DNA of 64,000 nucleotides from Longispora fulva (GTDB lineage Bacteria > Actinomycetota > Actinomycetes > Mycobacteriales > Micromonosporaceae). Of this stretch, positions 1-8,870 are shown in pieces. Position 1 is the first letter of the stretch, and the number at the start of each line of letters is the position of its first letter. The translations under genes and the position numbers were made by a program. The notes beneath the pieces were generated by a model. It was not told the DNA's origin, did not search any database, and saw only the letters and a list, made by a program, of their open reading frames with translations. The stretch covers positions 6,324,001 through 6,388,000 of the forward strand of contig NZ_JADOUF010000001.1 of the NCBI RefSeq assembly GCF_015751905.1, read 5' to 3'.

Positions 1-402
1 TCCCTGGGGGGTGCCTGGTCCGGTGCCGTCGGCCAGGGTCTGCTGGCCCCGGCACTGTGGACTCTTGTCGAACACCCAGGCGGGGATGTCGAGGGTGGCG
101 TTCGCCAGGTCGATCGGCGTGCCGGTCATGGCGGGCTCGGGCGAGGTCGACGGGGTCGGGCTGGCGGACTGGGACACCGAGGGCCCGGGGGTGTCGGCCG
201 GGATGATGGTGGAGCGGGGGGTCGGGGTCAGGGCCATGGCCGAGCCGGCGACCACGCCGACGACGGCCAGGGCCACGCCGCCGGCGAGGGTGCCGCGCTG
301 CCAGGCGAGGCGGCGGGAGCTGGCGAGTACCCGGCTGTGCAGGTCCACAGGGGCGACGTCCTCCGCGAGCGCCGCGAGCTGGGTGTGCAGGTCGTTGTTC
401 AT
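1..402 (-). CDS. Membrane-anchored partner of SigE-family sigma factor (partial, 3' end outside window)
   Basis: The first 134 codons are present; the frame is open to base 1. The start ATG overlaps the sigma-factor stop by 4 bp (ATGA), so the two are translationally coupled. The N-terminus is a short cytosolic stretch (MNNDLHTQLAALAEDVAPVD), followed by an Arg-flanked hydrophobic helix at about residues 36-56 and a Ser/Thr/Pro-rich linker; the rest should lie outside the membrane. After the linker comes IDLANATLDIP and a Cys, a motif shared with the protein at 61405-62490. Position and topology suggest an anti-sigma or sensor partner, but no HxxxCxxC zinc anti-sigma motif is present in the visible part. 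The role is inferred from context only. Confidence 0.75.
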   Translation of the reverse strand, partial: MNNDLHTQLAALAEDVAPVDLHSRVLASSRRLAWQRGTLAGGVALAVVGVVAGSAMALTPTPRSTIIPADTPGPSVSQSASPTPSTSPEPAMTGTPIDLANATLDIPAWVFDKSPQCRGQQTLADGTGPGTPQG

Positions 403-908
403 CGGGCGTCTCCGTTGGCGAGGGCGAGCTCGGGGGCGACGGTCCGCAGCCGGGCGAGGGCCTTGGAGGTCTGGGACTTGACGGTGCCGAGCGTGACCCC
501 GAGGAGTTCGGCGGTCTCGGACTCGGTGTGGTCCTCGAAGAAGCGCAGGACGAGGACGGCTCGCTGCTTGTCCGTGAGTTTGAGCAGCGCCTGCCGGAGC
601 GTGATCTTGAGCGTCGTGGCCGTGGTGCCGTCCTCGCCGCCCCGGTCGGGCAGGTCGCCGGGCATCGACTCGGCGATCCGGCGCTTCCGCCACCAGCTCA
701 CCTGGAGGTGATACATGATCTTGCGGGTGTACGCCTCGGCGTTCCCCACCTCGTGCAGCTTCTTCCAGGACCGGTGGGTCCTGGCGAGTGCACTCTGGAC
801 GAGGTCCTCTGCGAGGTGCTGATCGCCGGTCAGGAGGTACGCCGAGCGCAGTAGCGCAGGGGTGCGAGTTCGAACAAAGCTGTCGAACTCATCGGCGGTG
901 GAAACCAC
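399..908 (-). CDS. RNA polymerase sigma factor, SigE family (ECF-type)
   Basis: A 169-aa two-domain sigma factor. Region 2 covers about residues 8-75 (DEFDSFVRTRTPALLRSAYLLTG, with the LAEDLVQ core helix and WWRKRR). Region 4 covers about 105-160 (KQRAVLVLRFFEDHTESETAELLG helix-turn-helix, then GTVKSQTSKALARLR). This matches the actinobacterial SigE-family group (about 165-180 aa) that is normally followed by a membrane protein, as here. It would redirect RNA polymerase to stress promoters; the target genes cannot be told from the sequence. It closely resembles the sigma factor at 23618-24109 in layout and motif spacing. Confidence 0.93.
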   Translation of the reverse strand: MVSTADEFDSFVRTRTPALLRSAYLLTGDQHLAEDLVQSALARTHRSWKKLHEVGNAEAYTRKIMYHLQVSWWRKRRIAESMPGDLPDRGGEDGTTATTLKITLRQALLKLTDKQRAVLVLRFFEDHTESETAELLGVTLGTVKSQTSKALARLRTVAPELALANGDAR

Positions 909-1129
909 GTGATTGCTCCGGTGGAAGGGGTTCGGCGTCGGACAACGGGCTAGACGTCACCCTCGATTCAAAGGGTTGCCGCCCTACGAAAAAATTTCCA
1001 GGACCCCACGCGCCCAACCGCCGCGCCGCCTCGCCGGGCCCCGCCCCGCGCCCCGCCGAGCCGCGCCCTGCCGAGCCGCGCGCCTCGCGCCCCGCACCAC
1101 GAACCGCCCCACACCCCGGACACGAACGA

Positions 1130-1158
1130 GCCCGGCCCCTCCGAAGAGGAGACCGGGC
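1130..1158 (-). terminator. Terminator-like hairpin downstream of ddl
   Basis: GCCCGG pairs with CCGGGC, with an inner CCTC/GAGG stem capped by a CGAA tetraloop. Read on the minus strand it lies just after the ddl stop and is followed by a weakly T-rich stretch. The rest of 909-1173 is GC-rich with short CCGAGCCGCG-type repeats and holds no convincing gene. Confidence 0.5.
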
Positions 1159-1173
1159 CCGGGGCCGTGCAGA

Positions 1174-2124
1174 TCAGGACTTGCGGTCGATCGCCGCCTG
1201 GATCAGCTTGCTCAACACCTCGCCGAAGTCCAGCCCCGCCGCCTCGATGGCCATCGGCACCAACGACGTCTCGGTCAACCCCGGCGACACGTTCGCCTCC
1301 AGCACGTGCGCGTCCCCGCCCGCGTCGACGATCAGGTCCACCCGGGACAGGTCCCGCAGCCCGAGCGCCTTGTACGTCGCCACCGCGATCTCGGCCACCC
1401 TCTCGGTGACCTCCTCGGGGAGCCGGGCCGGCGCGTGCCAGGTGGTGACGCCGGCGGTGTAGCGGGCGGTGTAGTCGTACACCCCGTTGGCGGGGACGAT
1501 CTCGACGGCGGGCAGGGCCACGGGGCCGTCGCCGAGGTCGAGGACGGTGACCGCGACGTCGACGCCGGTGACGAAGCGCTCGATGAGGGCCGTGCCGCCG
1601 TACGCGAAGCAGCCCACCATCGCGGCGGGCAGCTCGGAGGCCTCCCGGACCACGTGCGCGCCGAGCCCGGAGCCGCCCTGGGTGGGCTTGACCATGAGCG
1701 GCAGGCCGAGCCGGTCGATGATCTGGGTCATGAGCGCGCCGGCGCCGAGTTCGGAGAAGGTCTCCTGCGGGAGCGTGATCCAGTCGGGCGTCGGCAGGTT
1801 GTTGTCCCGGAGGACGGCCTTGGCGGTGGGCTTGTCCCAGGCGAGCCGGGCGGCCCGGGCGTCGGGGCCGACGTACGGGACGCCGGACAGCTCCAGCACC
1901 CCGCGCAGCGCGCCGTCCTCCCCCGTCGCCCCGTGCAGCGAGATCAGCACGGCGTCGGGTGGGGTGGCGGTGAGGATGGGAAGCAGGGTCACGTCGGCGT
2001 CGCGCTGTTCGGCGTCGAGGCCGGCGAGCCGGAGCGCGTCGAGCACCCGGCGGCCGGACCGCAGCGAGACGTCGCGCTCATAGGACAGGCCCCCGGCGAG
2101 GACCAGGACGTGGGCGAAACTCAT
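1174..2124 (-). CDS. ddl: D-alanine--D-alanine ligase
   Basis: 316 aa. ATP-grasp ligase that makes D-Ala-D-Ala for the peptidoglycan stem peptide in the cytoplasm. Visible signatures: an N-terminal Rossmann-type segment (VLVLAGGLSYERDVSLRSG), LHGATGEDG (the family HG.GEDG motif), the ATP-grasp core (PLMVKPTQGGSGLGAHVV) and the C-terminal metal-binding segment VLEANVSPGLTETSLVP (family EvNt.PG.T..S..P). I chose the ATG at 2124 because AAGGAG lies 8 bp upstream and the conserved N-terminus starts there; an upstream in-frame start at 2229 would add an unconserved tail. The placement near cwlM and the putative parAB side of oriC is usual for actinomycetes. Confidence 0.92.
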   Translation of the reverse strand: MSFAHVLVLAGGLSYERDVSLRSGRRVLDALRLAGLDAEQRDADVTLLPILTATPPDAVLISLHGATGEDGALRGVLELSGVPYVGPDARAARLAWDKPTAKAVLRDNNLPTPDWITLPQETFSELGAGALMTQIIDRLGLPLMVKPTQGGSGLGAHVVREASELPAAMVGCFAYGGTALIERFVTGVDVAVTVLDLGDGPVALPAVEIVPANGVYDYTARYTAGVTTWHAPARLPEEVTERVAEIAVATYKALGLRDLSRVDLIVDAGGDAHVLEANVSPGLTETSLVPMAIEAAGLDFGEVLSKLIQAAIDRKS

Positions 2125-2230
2125 GCTGTGCTCCTTCGTCGAACGACCAGCGACCGACGGTTGGTCAGTGTGAAGGGAAGAGGACGGTGACGCGCTGCCG
2201 GCCACACCCGGCAGCGACGAAACCACCACT

Positions 2231-3487
2231 CTATGAAGCTACTCCGAAGGTCGCCCGCAGGGCCTGCTCTTCCTCGATGGTGGCGGCGAGCCGGCGCACT
2301 CCTTCGCGGATCCGCTCGGGGGGCGGGAAGCAGTACGACAGGCGCAGGTTCTGCCGGCCGGTGCCGTCGGCGTAGAACCCGGTGCCGGGCACGTACGCGA
2401 CCCGGTTGTTGATGGCGCGCGGCACCATGGCCTTGGAGTCGAGCCCGTCGGGCAGGGTGAGCCAGACGTAGAAGCCACCGGCCGGCCTGGTCCACTGGGT
2501 GCCGGCGGGCATGAAGTCGTCGAGGGCGGTGAGGACGGCGTCGCGGCGTTCCGCGTACACCCCCTGGAATTTTTTGAGTTGTTCCTGCCACGGCATGGTC
2601 GTGAAGTAGGCGGTGACGGCCGACTGGGACAGCATGCTGGGGCAGAGGATCTGGGCCTCGGACGCCATGACGAGCTTGTCGCGGACGGCGTGCGGGGCGA
2701 GGATCCAGCCGACCCGGACCCCGGAGGCGAAGGTCTTGGAGAAGGTGCCGAGGTAGATGATGCCCTCGCGCACCCGGGACCGCAGGGCCGGCAGCGGCTC
2801 GGTGTCGAAGCCGAGCAGGCCGTAAGGGTTGTCCTCGAGGATGAGCAGCCCGGCGCGCGCGCAGATCTCGATGATCTCGTCGCGGCGTTCGTTGGGCAGG
2901 GTCACACCGCCGGGGTTGTGGTAGGTCGGCACGGTGTAGAGGAACTTGACCCGCCGACCGGCCTTCGCCATGTCCTCCAGCGCCGCGGAAAGCGCCGAAG
3001 GGATCAGACCAAGATCATCCATGGGTACGTGCACCACATCCGCCTGCGCGGCCTGGAACACCCCGAGCGCCCCGACGTACGAGGGCCCCTCGGCGAGCAC
3101 GACGTCGCCCGGGTCGAGGAACACCCTGGCGACCAGGTCCAGAGCCTGCTGGGCTCCGGTGGTGACCACGACGTCGTCGGGGGATGCCCCGCACCGCGCG
3201 TCGATGCCCTCGAGCGCCATGATCTCGCAGATGATCTCGCGCAGGGCGAGGTCGCCCTGCCCGATGCAGTACTGCAGGGCCGAGGCCCCGTTCTTGGCGA
3301 TCAGCTCGCCCATCATCTCGCCGACGGCGTCGAGCGGGAGTGCGGAGACGAATGGCGATCCGCCGGCGAGGCTGACCACCTCCGGCCGACTTGCGACTGC
3401 GAAAAGAGCCCGGATCTCCGAGGCCGTCATGCCTCGAACCCGTTGGGCGTACCTATCGGTGTAGTCGTCAAGCGTCGTGCCGGTCAC
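2231..3487 (-). CDS. PLP-dependent aminotransferase (class I/II, 2-aminoadipate aminotransferase-like)
   Basis: 418 aa, fold type I. The PLP-Schiff-base lysine is in YLGTFSKTFASGVRVGW; the cofactor Asp and substrate-site segment is LILEDNPYGLLGF; the C-terminal Arg that binds the substrate carboxylate is in NLRLSYCFPP. TVPTYHNPGGVTL is typical of the LysN/MocR-like aminotransferase subgroup, but there is no DNA-binding domain, so this is an enzyme and not a MocR regulator. The substrate cannot be named from sequence. It lies about 105 bp upstream of ddl on the same strand and may be co-transcribed with it. Confidence 0.88.
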   Translation of the reverse strand: MTGTTLDDYTDRYAQRVRGMTASEIRALFAVASRPEVVSLAGGSPFVSALPLDAVGEMMGELIAKNGASALQYCIGQGDLALREIICEIMALEGIDARCGASPDDVVVTTGAQQALDLVARVFLDPGDVVLAEGPSYVGALGVFQAAQADVVHVPMDDLGLIPSALSAALEDMAKAGRRVKFLYTVPTYHNPGGVTLPNERRDEIIEICARAGLLILEDNPYGLLGFDTEPLPALRSRVREGIIYLGTFSKTFASGVRVGWILAPHAVRDKLVMASEAQILCPSMLSQSAVTAYFTTMPWQEQLKKFQGVYAERRDAVLTALDDFMPAGTQWTRPAGGFYVWLTLPDGLDSKAMVPRAINNRVAYVPGTGFYADGTGRQNLRLSYCFPPPERIREGVRRLAATIEEEQALRATFGVAS

Positions 3488-3699
3488 TCAGTCCTCCGAA
3501 CCGTCGCGCAGGAGGGCGCCTCGGCCGGGGCGTCTGTGACCCAGCGCGGGGCGCGCGGATCGTCTGATTCTACCGGGCCGAAACGTGTCAACTCTCGGCT
3601 GTTCGGAGGAGAGGCACCTTAGACTTGTCCTTCTGGGCAATACGCAAGGTTCGCTGACCTGTGCAGACGTGGGCCCGATCGAGGTTTTTGGGGGTGCAT

Positions 3700-4350
3700 G
3701 TGTCGCGCCGTCTGGTCAGTTTGACCTTGGACACGCTCGAGGAGCTGCCGAGGAAGTGTCGGTCCTGCGTGCACTGGGAGCTGGATCCGATCGCCGGTGA
3801 GCGCTCGTGCGCCAACGGCACGGCCGATCTGGCCAAGGAGTCCTGGGTCTCGCAGACCCTGCTGGAGTGGGGCTCGTGCGGCAAGCTCGCGTACGTGGAC
3901 GGCCTGCCGGCCGGCTACGTGATGTACGCGCCGCCGGCCTACGTCCCGCGCTCGATGGCCTTCCCGACGAGTCCGGTCTCCCCCGACGCCGTGCTGCTGA
4001 CGACCGCGCACGTGGTGCCGTCGTTCGCCGGAGCCGGGCTGGGGCGGATGCTCGTGCAGGGCGTGGCCCGGGAGCTGACCAAGCGGGGCGTGAAGGCGAT
4101 CGAGGCGTTCGGGGACGCGAAGTGGGAGCAGCCGGAGTGCGTCGCGCCTGTCGACTTCTTCCTGTCGGTCGGGTTCAAGACGGTCCGCCCGCACCCGAGG
4201 TACCCGCGGCTGCGCCTCGAGCTGCGCACGGCGCTGGGCTGGAAGAGCGACGTGGAGTACGCGCTGGAGAAGCTCCTCGGCACGATGAGCCCGGAGCAGG
4301 CGCTGCGGCCGACCCAGTTCACCCGCACCGAGCTGGCGCCCCGACGCTAG
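3700..4350 (+). CDS. GNAT-family N-acetyltransferase
   Basis: About 216 aa from GTG 3700. The acetyl-CoA binding loop of GNAT enzymes is visible in VVPSFAGAGLGRMLVQGVARELTKRGVKAIEAFG, in the middle of the protein, followed by PVDFFLSVGFKTVRPHPRYPRLRLEL, a typical strand 6-7 region. The N-terminus carries a CRSCVHWE cysteine pair. In-frame GTG codons at 3661, 3694 and 3700 all could start it; 3700 has a G-rich stretch at the right distance and begins at the conserved RRLVSLTLDTL. Substrate unknown. It stands divergent from the aminotransferase and converges on the DUF3817 gene, sharing 4 bp of stop codons. Confidence 0.82.
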   Translation: MSRRLVSLTLDTLEELPRKCRSCVHWELDPIAGERSCANGTADLAKESWVSQTLLEWGSCGKLAYVDGLPAGYVMYAPPAYVPRSMAFPTSPVSPDAVLLTTAHVVPSFAGAGLGRMLVQGVARELTKRGVKAIEAFGDAKWEQPECVAPVDFFLSVGFKTVRPHPRYPRLRLELRTALGWKSDVEYALEKLLGTMSPEQALRPTQFTRTELAPRR

Positions 4351-4649
4351 TCGGTGACCAGGTCCCGCCCGGCCACCCGGCGCTCGAACCACAGGGTGGC
4401 CAGCGGCGGGATCGCGGCGAACAGCCCCAGGAGCACCGTCCGGGCGTCCCAGCGGTAGTTGCGGGCGCAGAGCAGGACGGACACCCCGTACAGGACGAAC
4501 AGCGCGCCGTGGATCGGGCCGAACACCTTCACGCCGATCTCGTTGTGCACGACGACGTACTTGAAGAACATCCCGACCAGCAGGCCGATCCACGAGCAGG
4601 CCTCGGCGAGTGCTGCGAACCGGAAGAGTCTCAAGGGCATGAGACCCAT
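4347..4649 (-). CDS. DUF3817-type small membrane protein
   Basis: 100 aa from ATG 4649 (an ATG at 4640 is also possible). Three hydrophobic helices can be seen, at about residues 8-30, 42-60 and 70-85. The pattern LFRFAALAEACSWIGLL ... GVKVFGPIHGALFVLYG matches the DUF3817 family (conserved AEa.s...L and HG.lF). The function of the family is not known. It sits between yaaA and the GNAT gene; its stop overlaps the GNAT stop on the opposite strand. Confidence 0.8.
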   Translation of the reverse strand: MGLMPLRLFRFAALAEACSWIGLLVGMFFKYVVVHNEIGVKVFGPIHGALFVLYGVSVLLCARNYRWDARTVLLGLFAAIPPLATLWFERRVAGRDLVTD

Positions 4650-4692
4650 TATTTGGTACGAGCGGAGCCCGACCCGGCACGCGTGCGGTAGA

Positions 4693-5397
4693 TCACGCGT
4701 GCACGATCTCCACGGTCCAACGCCCGGTGGCGGTCGCCTCCAGCCCGGCGGCACGGGCGACGTCGACCAGCTCGTCGACCGTCTCGACCGGAGCCTGGGC
4801 GAGGGCCCGGGCCAGCAGCCCCTTGGTCGCCTTGTTGAAGTGCGACACGACCTTGCCCTCGGCGGTGACCACCCGGACCGCGACGGCCCCGGGCAGGGGC
4901 GCCAGAGCCCCGTACGCGCCCGAACGCAGGTCCACGACCATCCCGTCCAGCCCGCGCAGCACCGGGCCCAGCACGGGCTTCCACAGGGCCGGCAGGCCGC
5001 CGACGCCAGGGAGCCGTGACCCGCCCGACAGCCGGTACGCCGGAACCGGGTCCTCCGCGCCCAGCAGCCCGAACAGCGCCGACCCGACCATGAGCCGGGC
5101 GCGCGCCCCCGCCGGCAGCGTCGGCGCGTCGAGGGAGTCGAACAGCACCCCGGTGTAGCGGTCCAGGGCCGGCATGGTGGCCGCCTCGCGGAGCACGAGG
5201 TTGTGCTTGAGCTCCTGTTCCTGCTTCTCGCTCAGGCCCAGCGCCGCGCGACCCTCCTCCGGCGACAGTCCGGACAGGACCGTCACGAGGCGCTGGCGGA
5301 CCGGGTTCAGCTCCGGGAACGACAGTGCGGACAGGGCCAGCGGCTCCCCCGTACCCGTCGGATTCTTGGTTTCGCTCGGTGGGAGCAGGACGATCAT
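4693..5397 (-). CDS. yaaA: Peroxide stress protein YaaA
   Basis: 234 aa, close to the family's usual length (about 230-260). Family signatures: N-terminal LLPPSETKNP, FPELNPVRQRLV, YTGVLFDSLDAPTL, FGLLGAEDPVPAYRLSGGSRLPGVGGL and the C-terminal VSHFNKATKGLLARAL. YaaA in E. coli lowers free intracellular iron during peroxide stress; that role is known for the family and is transferred here by homology. Its start overlaps the stop of the CwlM-like gene by 4 bp (TCAT on the plus strand), so it is translationally coupled to it. Confidence 0.92.
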   Translation of the reverse strand: MIVLLPPSETKNPTGTGEPLALSALSFPELNPVRQRLVTVLSGLSPEEGRAALGLSEKQEQELKHNLVLREAATMPALDRYTGVLFDSLDAPTLPAGARARLMVGSALFGLLGAEDPVPAYRLSGGSRLPGVGGLPALWKPVLGPVLRGLDGMVVDLRSGAYGALAPLPGAVAVRVVTAEGKVVSHFNKATKGLLARALAQAPVETVDELVDVARAAGLEATATGRWTVEIVHA

Positions 5398-6542
5398 CGA
5401 CCGGCCAGCATCGCCCGCAGGCTGGACACGTCGAACGTGCCGGTCGGCACGTCGGCCTCCATCGAGAAGAACATCCGCTGGATCGCGGCGAGCAGCGCGT
5501 CGACCACGGTGTCGCGGAACGCCGGGTCGGTGAGCCGGGCCCGGTCCGACGGCGAGGTCAGGTAGCCGACCTCGACCCGGACCGCCGGCATCCGGCTACG
5601 GCGGAGCAGCTCCCAGGTCTTGGCGTGCACCCGGCAGTCGATCATCCCGGTCCGGGCGACGATCTCGCGCTGCACCAGGCCGGCGAACCGCTCCCCCGCC
5701 GTGGACGTGACCGCGTTGTCGCCGCCGTAGTGGTAGGTGGCCACGCCGGCGGCCAGCGGGTTGTGGTGCCCGTCGGTGTGCAGGGAGATCAGCAGGTCGC
5801 CGCCGAGGTTGTTGGCCAGCTCGGCCCGCTCGGCGTCGGTGAACCCGTTGTCCGGGCCCCGGGTCAGGTGCACGGCCACCCCGGCGGCGGCCAGCCGGCC
5901 CTCCAGGCGGCTGGCCAGGTCGAACATCAGGCCGGACTCGGTGTGCCCGCCGTCGGTGACGCCGGGGTCGGTGCCGCCGTGCCCGGGGTCGATGATGATC
6001 CGCTTGCCGGCGAGGGCCGGGCCGGCGTGGAACAGGTTCGCCGACTCGCGGAGGAACTGCGGCCGGCCGCCGACGACCTTGCGGCCCAGCCGGCGCAGCG
6101 CGGCCATCGTCGACGGCCCGAACGAGCCGTCCGGCACCAGGCCGACCTCGCGCTGGAACTGGGCCAGGGCCCGCGCCGTGGCGGGGCCGAAGATGCCGTC
6201 GGGGCGGGACGGGTCGTAGCCCATCTCCAGCAGCCGCTCCTGCAACTGGCGCACGTCGTCGCCGACCAGCGGGTCGGGCAGGGTCTGGTAGAGCAGGCGC
6301 TCGCCGAGCTGCCACTGGGCGGCGACCAGCGCCCGCCAGGTCTCGTCGCCCACCGCGCCGTCGGCGGTCAGGCCCCTGGACTGCTGGAACGTCCGCACGG
6401 CCAGCTCGGTGGCCGCGTCGAAGACCTCGTCGCCGGAGCTCTCGCCGGAGCCGGCGGCCGGGTCGAGCACGCCCAGCTTCCGCAGGGTCGCGCGGATCTC
6501 CACGACGGCCGGGCCGGTGGCTCCTCGCCGGAATGAGCGCAC
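5394..6542 (-). CDS. cwlM: CwlM-like peptidoglycan-binding N-acetylmuramoyl-L-alanine amidase family protein
   Basis: 382 aa. Two PG_binding_1 repeats (about residues 5-75 and 95-155, each with DG.fG..T..a...FQ) are followed by an Amidase_3 domain (about 178-365). The amidase zinc/catalytic positions are present: DPGHGG, TESGL, LHTDGH and VEVGYLTS. There is no signal peptide, as in mycobacterial CwlM, which is cytoplasmic and regulates MurA when phosphorylated. The position next to trxA/trxB matches mycobacterial cwlM. Because the catalytic residues are kept, hydrolase activity is possible; a regulatory role is inferred from orthology and the lack of a signal. Confidence 0.87.
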   Translation of the reverse strand: MRSFRRGATGPAVVEIRATLRKLGVLDPAAGSGESSGDEVFDAATELAVRTFQQSRGLTADGAVGDETWRALVAAQWQLGERLLYQTLPDPLVGDDVRQLQERLLEMGYDPSRPDGIFGPATARALAQFQREVGLVPDGSFGPSTMAALRRLGRKVVGGRPQFLRESANLFHAGPALAGKRIIIDPGHGGTDPGVTDGGHTESGLMFDLASRLEGRLAAAGVAVHLTRGPDNGFTDAERAELANNLGGDLLISLHTDGHHNPLAAGVATYHYGGDNAVTSTAGERFAGLVQREIVARTGMIDCRVHAKTWELLRRSRMPAVRVEVGYLTSPSDRARLTDPAFRDTVVDALLAAIQRMFFSMEADVPTGTFDVSSLRAMLAGR

Positions 6543-6688
6543 GCGTTCTCCTCCTGTCGCGGTGTCCGCAGCCTAGTTGACCGCTGCCACGAGGCTAGCG
6601 GCTGTGATCCAGACAAACTTCGCAGCCCACCCCCGGTGCGCCGCGCTCACGGTCCCCTTACCCACAGCGTGCCGTCCCTCACACACAA

Positions 6689-6729
6689 TTCTGGCGGTGA
6701 CCCCCGATCTTCGAGGGTCACCGCCAGAA
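6689..6729 (-). terminator. Strong hairpin downstream of trxA
   Basis: A perfect 15-bp inverted repeat, TTCTGGCGGTGACCC and its complement, separated by 11 bp, 10 bp past the trxA stop codon. It ends the trxB-trxA transcript. The rest of 6543-6688 is the cwlM upstream region. Confidence 0.8.
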
Positions 6730-6738
6730 AGTGTGAAA

Positions 6739-7053
6739 CTAGATCGCGTCCTCGATGAAGGCCTTGATCTTGCTCTTCGGGTGCGCGCCGATCATCGACG
6801 ACACCGGCTTGCCACCCTGGAAGATGGTCAGGGTCGGCAGCGACATGACCTTGTAGTCGCGCATGACCTCGGGGTTGGCGTCACCGTCGAGCTTGACGAT
6901 CTCGATCTTGTCGCCCAGCTCCTCGGCGAGCTCGGCGAGCACCGGGCTGACCTTCCTGCAGGGCGCGCACCATTCGGCCCAGAAGTCCACCAGCACCGGC
7001 TTCTTGGACTGGAGGACGTCGGAGACGAAGCTCGCGTCGGTCACTGCCTTCAT
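6739..7053 (-). CDS. trxA: Thioredoxin
   Basis: 104 aa, standard length. The active site is WCAPC inside VDFWAEWCAPCRKVSPVL, with cis-Pro at SLPTLTIFQGG. It reduces protein disulfides in the cytoplasm and is recycled by the thioredoxin reductase encoded immediately upstream (4-bp gap). The usual WCGPC has Ala in place of Gly, a common actinobacterial variant. Confidence 0.96.
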   Translation of the reverse strand: MKAVTDASFVSDVLQSKKPVLVDFWAEWCAPCRKVSPVLAELAEELGDKIEIVKLDGDANPEVMRDYKVMSLPTLTIFQGGKPVSSMIGAHPKSKIKAFIEDAI

Positions 7054-7057
7054 GTAT

Positions 7058-7987
7058 CTACTCTCCTGTCACGTGGGCGAGGAACCGCTCGGCGTCGAGC
7101 GCTGCGGCACAACCGGTGCCCGCGGCGGTGATGGCCTGGCGGTACGTGTGGTCCACCAGGTCACCGGCCGCGAAGACCCCGGTGAGGTTGGTACGGGTAC
7201 TCGGGGCGTCGACCTTCACGTAGCCCTCGTCGTCGAGGTCCACCTGGCCGACGAACAACTCGTTGCGCGGGTCGTGGCCGATCGCGACGAACAGGCCGGT
7301 GATGTCGAGCTTGCGCTCCTCACCGGTGACGGTGTCCCGCAGGACCACGCCGGTGACCTTGTCCTCGCCGAGGATCTCCTGGACGACGCTGTTCCACTCG
7401 ACCTTGATCTTCGGGTTGGACAGCGCGCGCTCCACCATCACCTTGCTGGCCCGGAACTCGTGCCGGCGGTGCACGATCGTCACGGTCTCGGCGAACTTCG
7501 TCAGGAACGTCGCCTCCTCCATCGCGGTGTCGCCACCGCCGACCACCACGATGTGCTGGCCGCGGAAGAAGAAGCCGTCACAGGTGGCGCAGCTCGACAC
7601 GCCGTGGCCGAGGAGCCGGTCCTCGCCCTCCACGCCCAGGTGCCGCCAGGCGGAACCGGTGGACAGGATCACGGCGTGCGCCTGGTACTCGGTGTCGCCG
7701 ATCCAGACCTTCTTCACGTCGCCCGACAGGTCCACCCGGGTCGCGTCGTCGGTGATGAACTCCGCGCCGAACCGCTCGGCCTGCGCGCGCATGTTCTCCA
7801 TCAGCTCCGGGCCCATGATGCCCTCGGGGAAGCCCGGGAAGTTCTCCACCTCGGTGGTCGTCATCAGTGCGCCGCCGGACTGCGCGCCCTCGATGACGAG
7901 GGGGTTCAGGCTGGCGCGGCTCGCGTACACGGCGGCGGTGTAACCGGCCGGGCCGGAACCGACGATGATCAGCTTGCGTACGTCCAC
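7058..7987 (-). CDS. trxB: Thioredoxin-disulfide reductase
   Basis: 309 aa. FAD site [16 protein letters not shown] at the N-terminus, redox pair CATCDG at about residue 137, NADPH site [13 protein letters not shown] at about 153-165, and the C-terminal FAD segment [23 protein letters not shown]. It passes electrons from NADPH to thioredoxin. It is followed after 4 bp by trxA. In actinobacteria trx genes near sigM are typically part of the disulfide-stress response. Confidence 0.97.
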   Translation of the reverse strand: MDVRKLIIVGSGPAGYTAAVYASRASLNPLVIEGAQSGGALMTTTEVENFPGFPEGIMGPELMENMRAQAERFGAEFITDDATRVDLSGDVKKVWIGDTEYQAHAVILSTGSAWRHLGVEGEDRLLGHGVSSCATCDGFFFRGQHIVVVGGGDTAMEEATFLTKFAETVTIVHRRHEFRASKVMVERALSNPKIKVEWNSVVQEILGEDKVTGVVLRDTVTGEERKLDITGLFVAIGHDPRNELFVGQVDLDDEGYVKVDAPSTRTNLTGVFAAGDLVDHTYRQAITAAGTGCAAALDAERFLAHVTGE

Positions 7988-8048
7988 GGAAAGTCTCCTA
8001 GATCGGCGTCCAGTCGGCGCAACGCCATCGTACGGAGCACGATTCCCG

Positions 8049-8870
8049 CTACCGGGACGGTGTCGGGTAGATCTCGTCCGCGCCGCCGGTCCCGCACGCC
8101 GGGCCGACGATGACCGTCGCCGAGTCGCCGCCGTCCAGGGTGATCACCAGGGCAGGTGAGCCCTCGTACCGGGCGTAGTCGGCCTTGGTGGGCTTGCCGC
8201 CGTGGATCGCCTGCACGGCCTTCATGCACGCGTCGAACAGCGCACGTTCGCGTAACGGGTCGAGCTTGCGCGGCGGGTGCTGGTAGGTGGCCTGCGCGTC
8301 GACGCCCGGGGCGAGCAGGCCCTTGATCTGGCCGGCGGTGTAGTTGCGGCCGCTGGCGAGGGTCTGCACCCCGGTGCCGGGCGGGCCGTAGTCGGACTCC
8401 GCGCCCTCCGGCGACGAGGCGGCCGCCGACGGGCCGGTCGGCGAAGCAGGACCCGCCGCGCGCTGGTCGGACTGCGTGGCGGCCTTCCCCGCGGTGACCG
8501 ACGTGTCGTCAGATGTCTGGTCGAGCAGCAGGCCGACGCCGCCGAGCGCGACGATGGTCACGGCGAACGCGCCACCGGCCAGCGCCCAGCGGGACCGCCT
8601 CCGGGCGGCCGGCGGCACCACGGCCGGGACCGGGCCGGACTCAGCGACCAGGGCTGCGGAGATCCTCGCCGCGACGTCGGCGGGCAGCTCCACCGGCTCA
8701 GCGGCGAAAGCCGACAGATCCGACCGGACGGCCACATCCGCGACGAGCAGCTCCTCGTACGCCGCGCGCCAGGCCGGATCCGAGGCGATCCGGGCCGCGA
8801 CAGCCTGCTCCTCCGGGGTGCCGTCGAGGGCGCCACCGAGGTAGTCGGCCAGTGCGTCGTACATGTTCAT
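8049..8870 (-). CDS. Membrane protein coupled to sigM (putative anti-sigma factor)
   Basis: 273 aa. A cytoplasmic N-terminal helical part (residues 1-90; [27 protein letters not shown] resembles the start of anti-sigma domains), one transmembrane helix at about 94-116, a Ser/Pro/Ala linker and an extracytoplasmic domain with two Cys (FDACM and GPACG). No HxxxCxxC motif, so it is not a ZAS-type anti-sigma factor. The start overlaps the sigM stop by 4 bp. In mycobacteria the gene after sigM encodes the SigM anti-sigma factor; the role here is inferred from that position. Confidence 0.75.
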   Translation of the reverse strand: MNMYDALADYLGGALDGTPEEQAVAARIASDPAWRAAYEELLVADVAVRSDLSAFAAEPVELPADVAARISAALVAESGPVPAVVPPAARRRSRWALAGGAFAVTIVALGGVGLLLDQTSDDTSVTAGKAATQSDQRAAGPASPTGPSAAASSPEGAESDYGPPGTGVQTLASGRNYTAGQIKGLLAPGVDAQATYQHPPRKLDPLRERALFDACMKAVQAIHGGKPTKADYARYEGSPALVITLDGGDSATVIVGPACGTGGADEIYPTPSR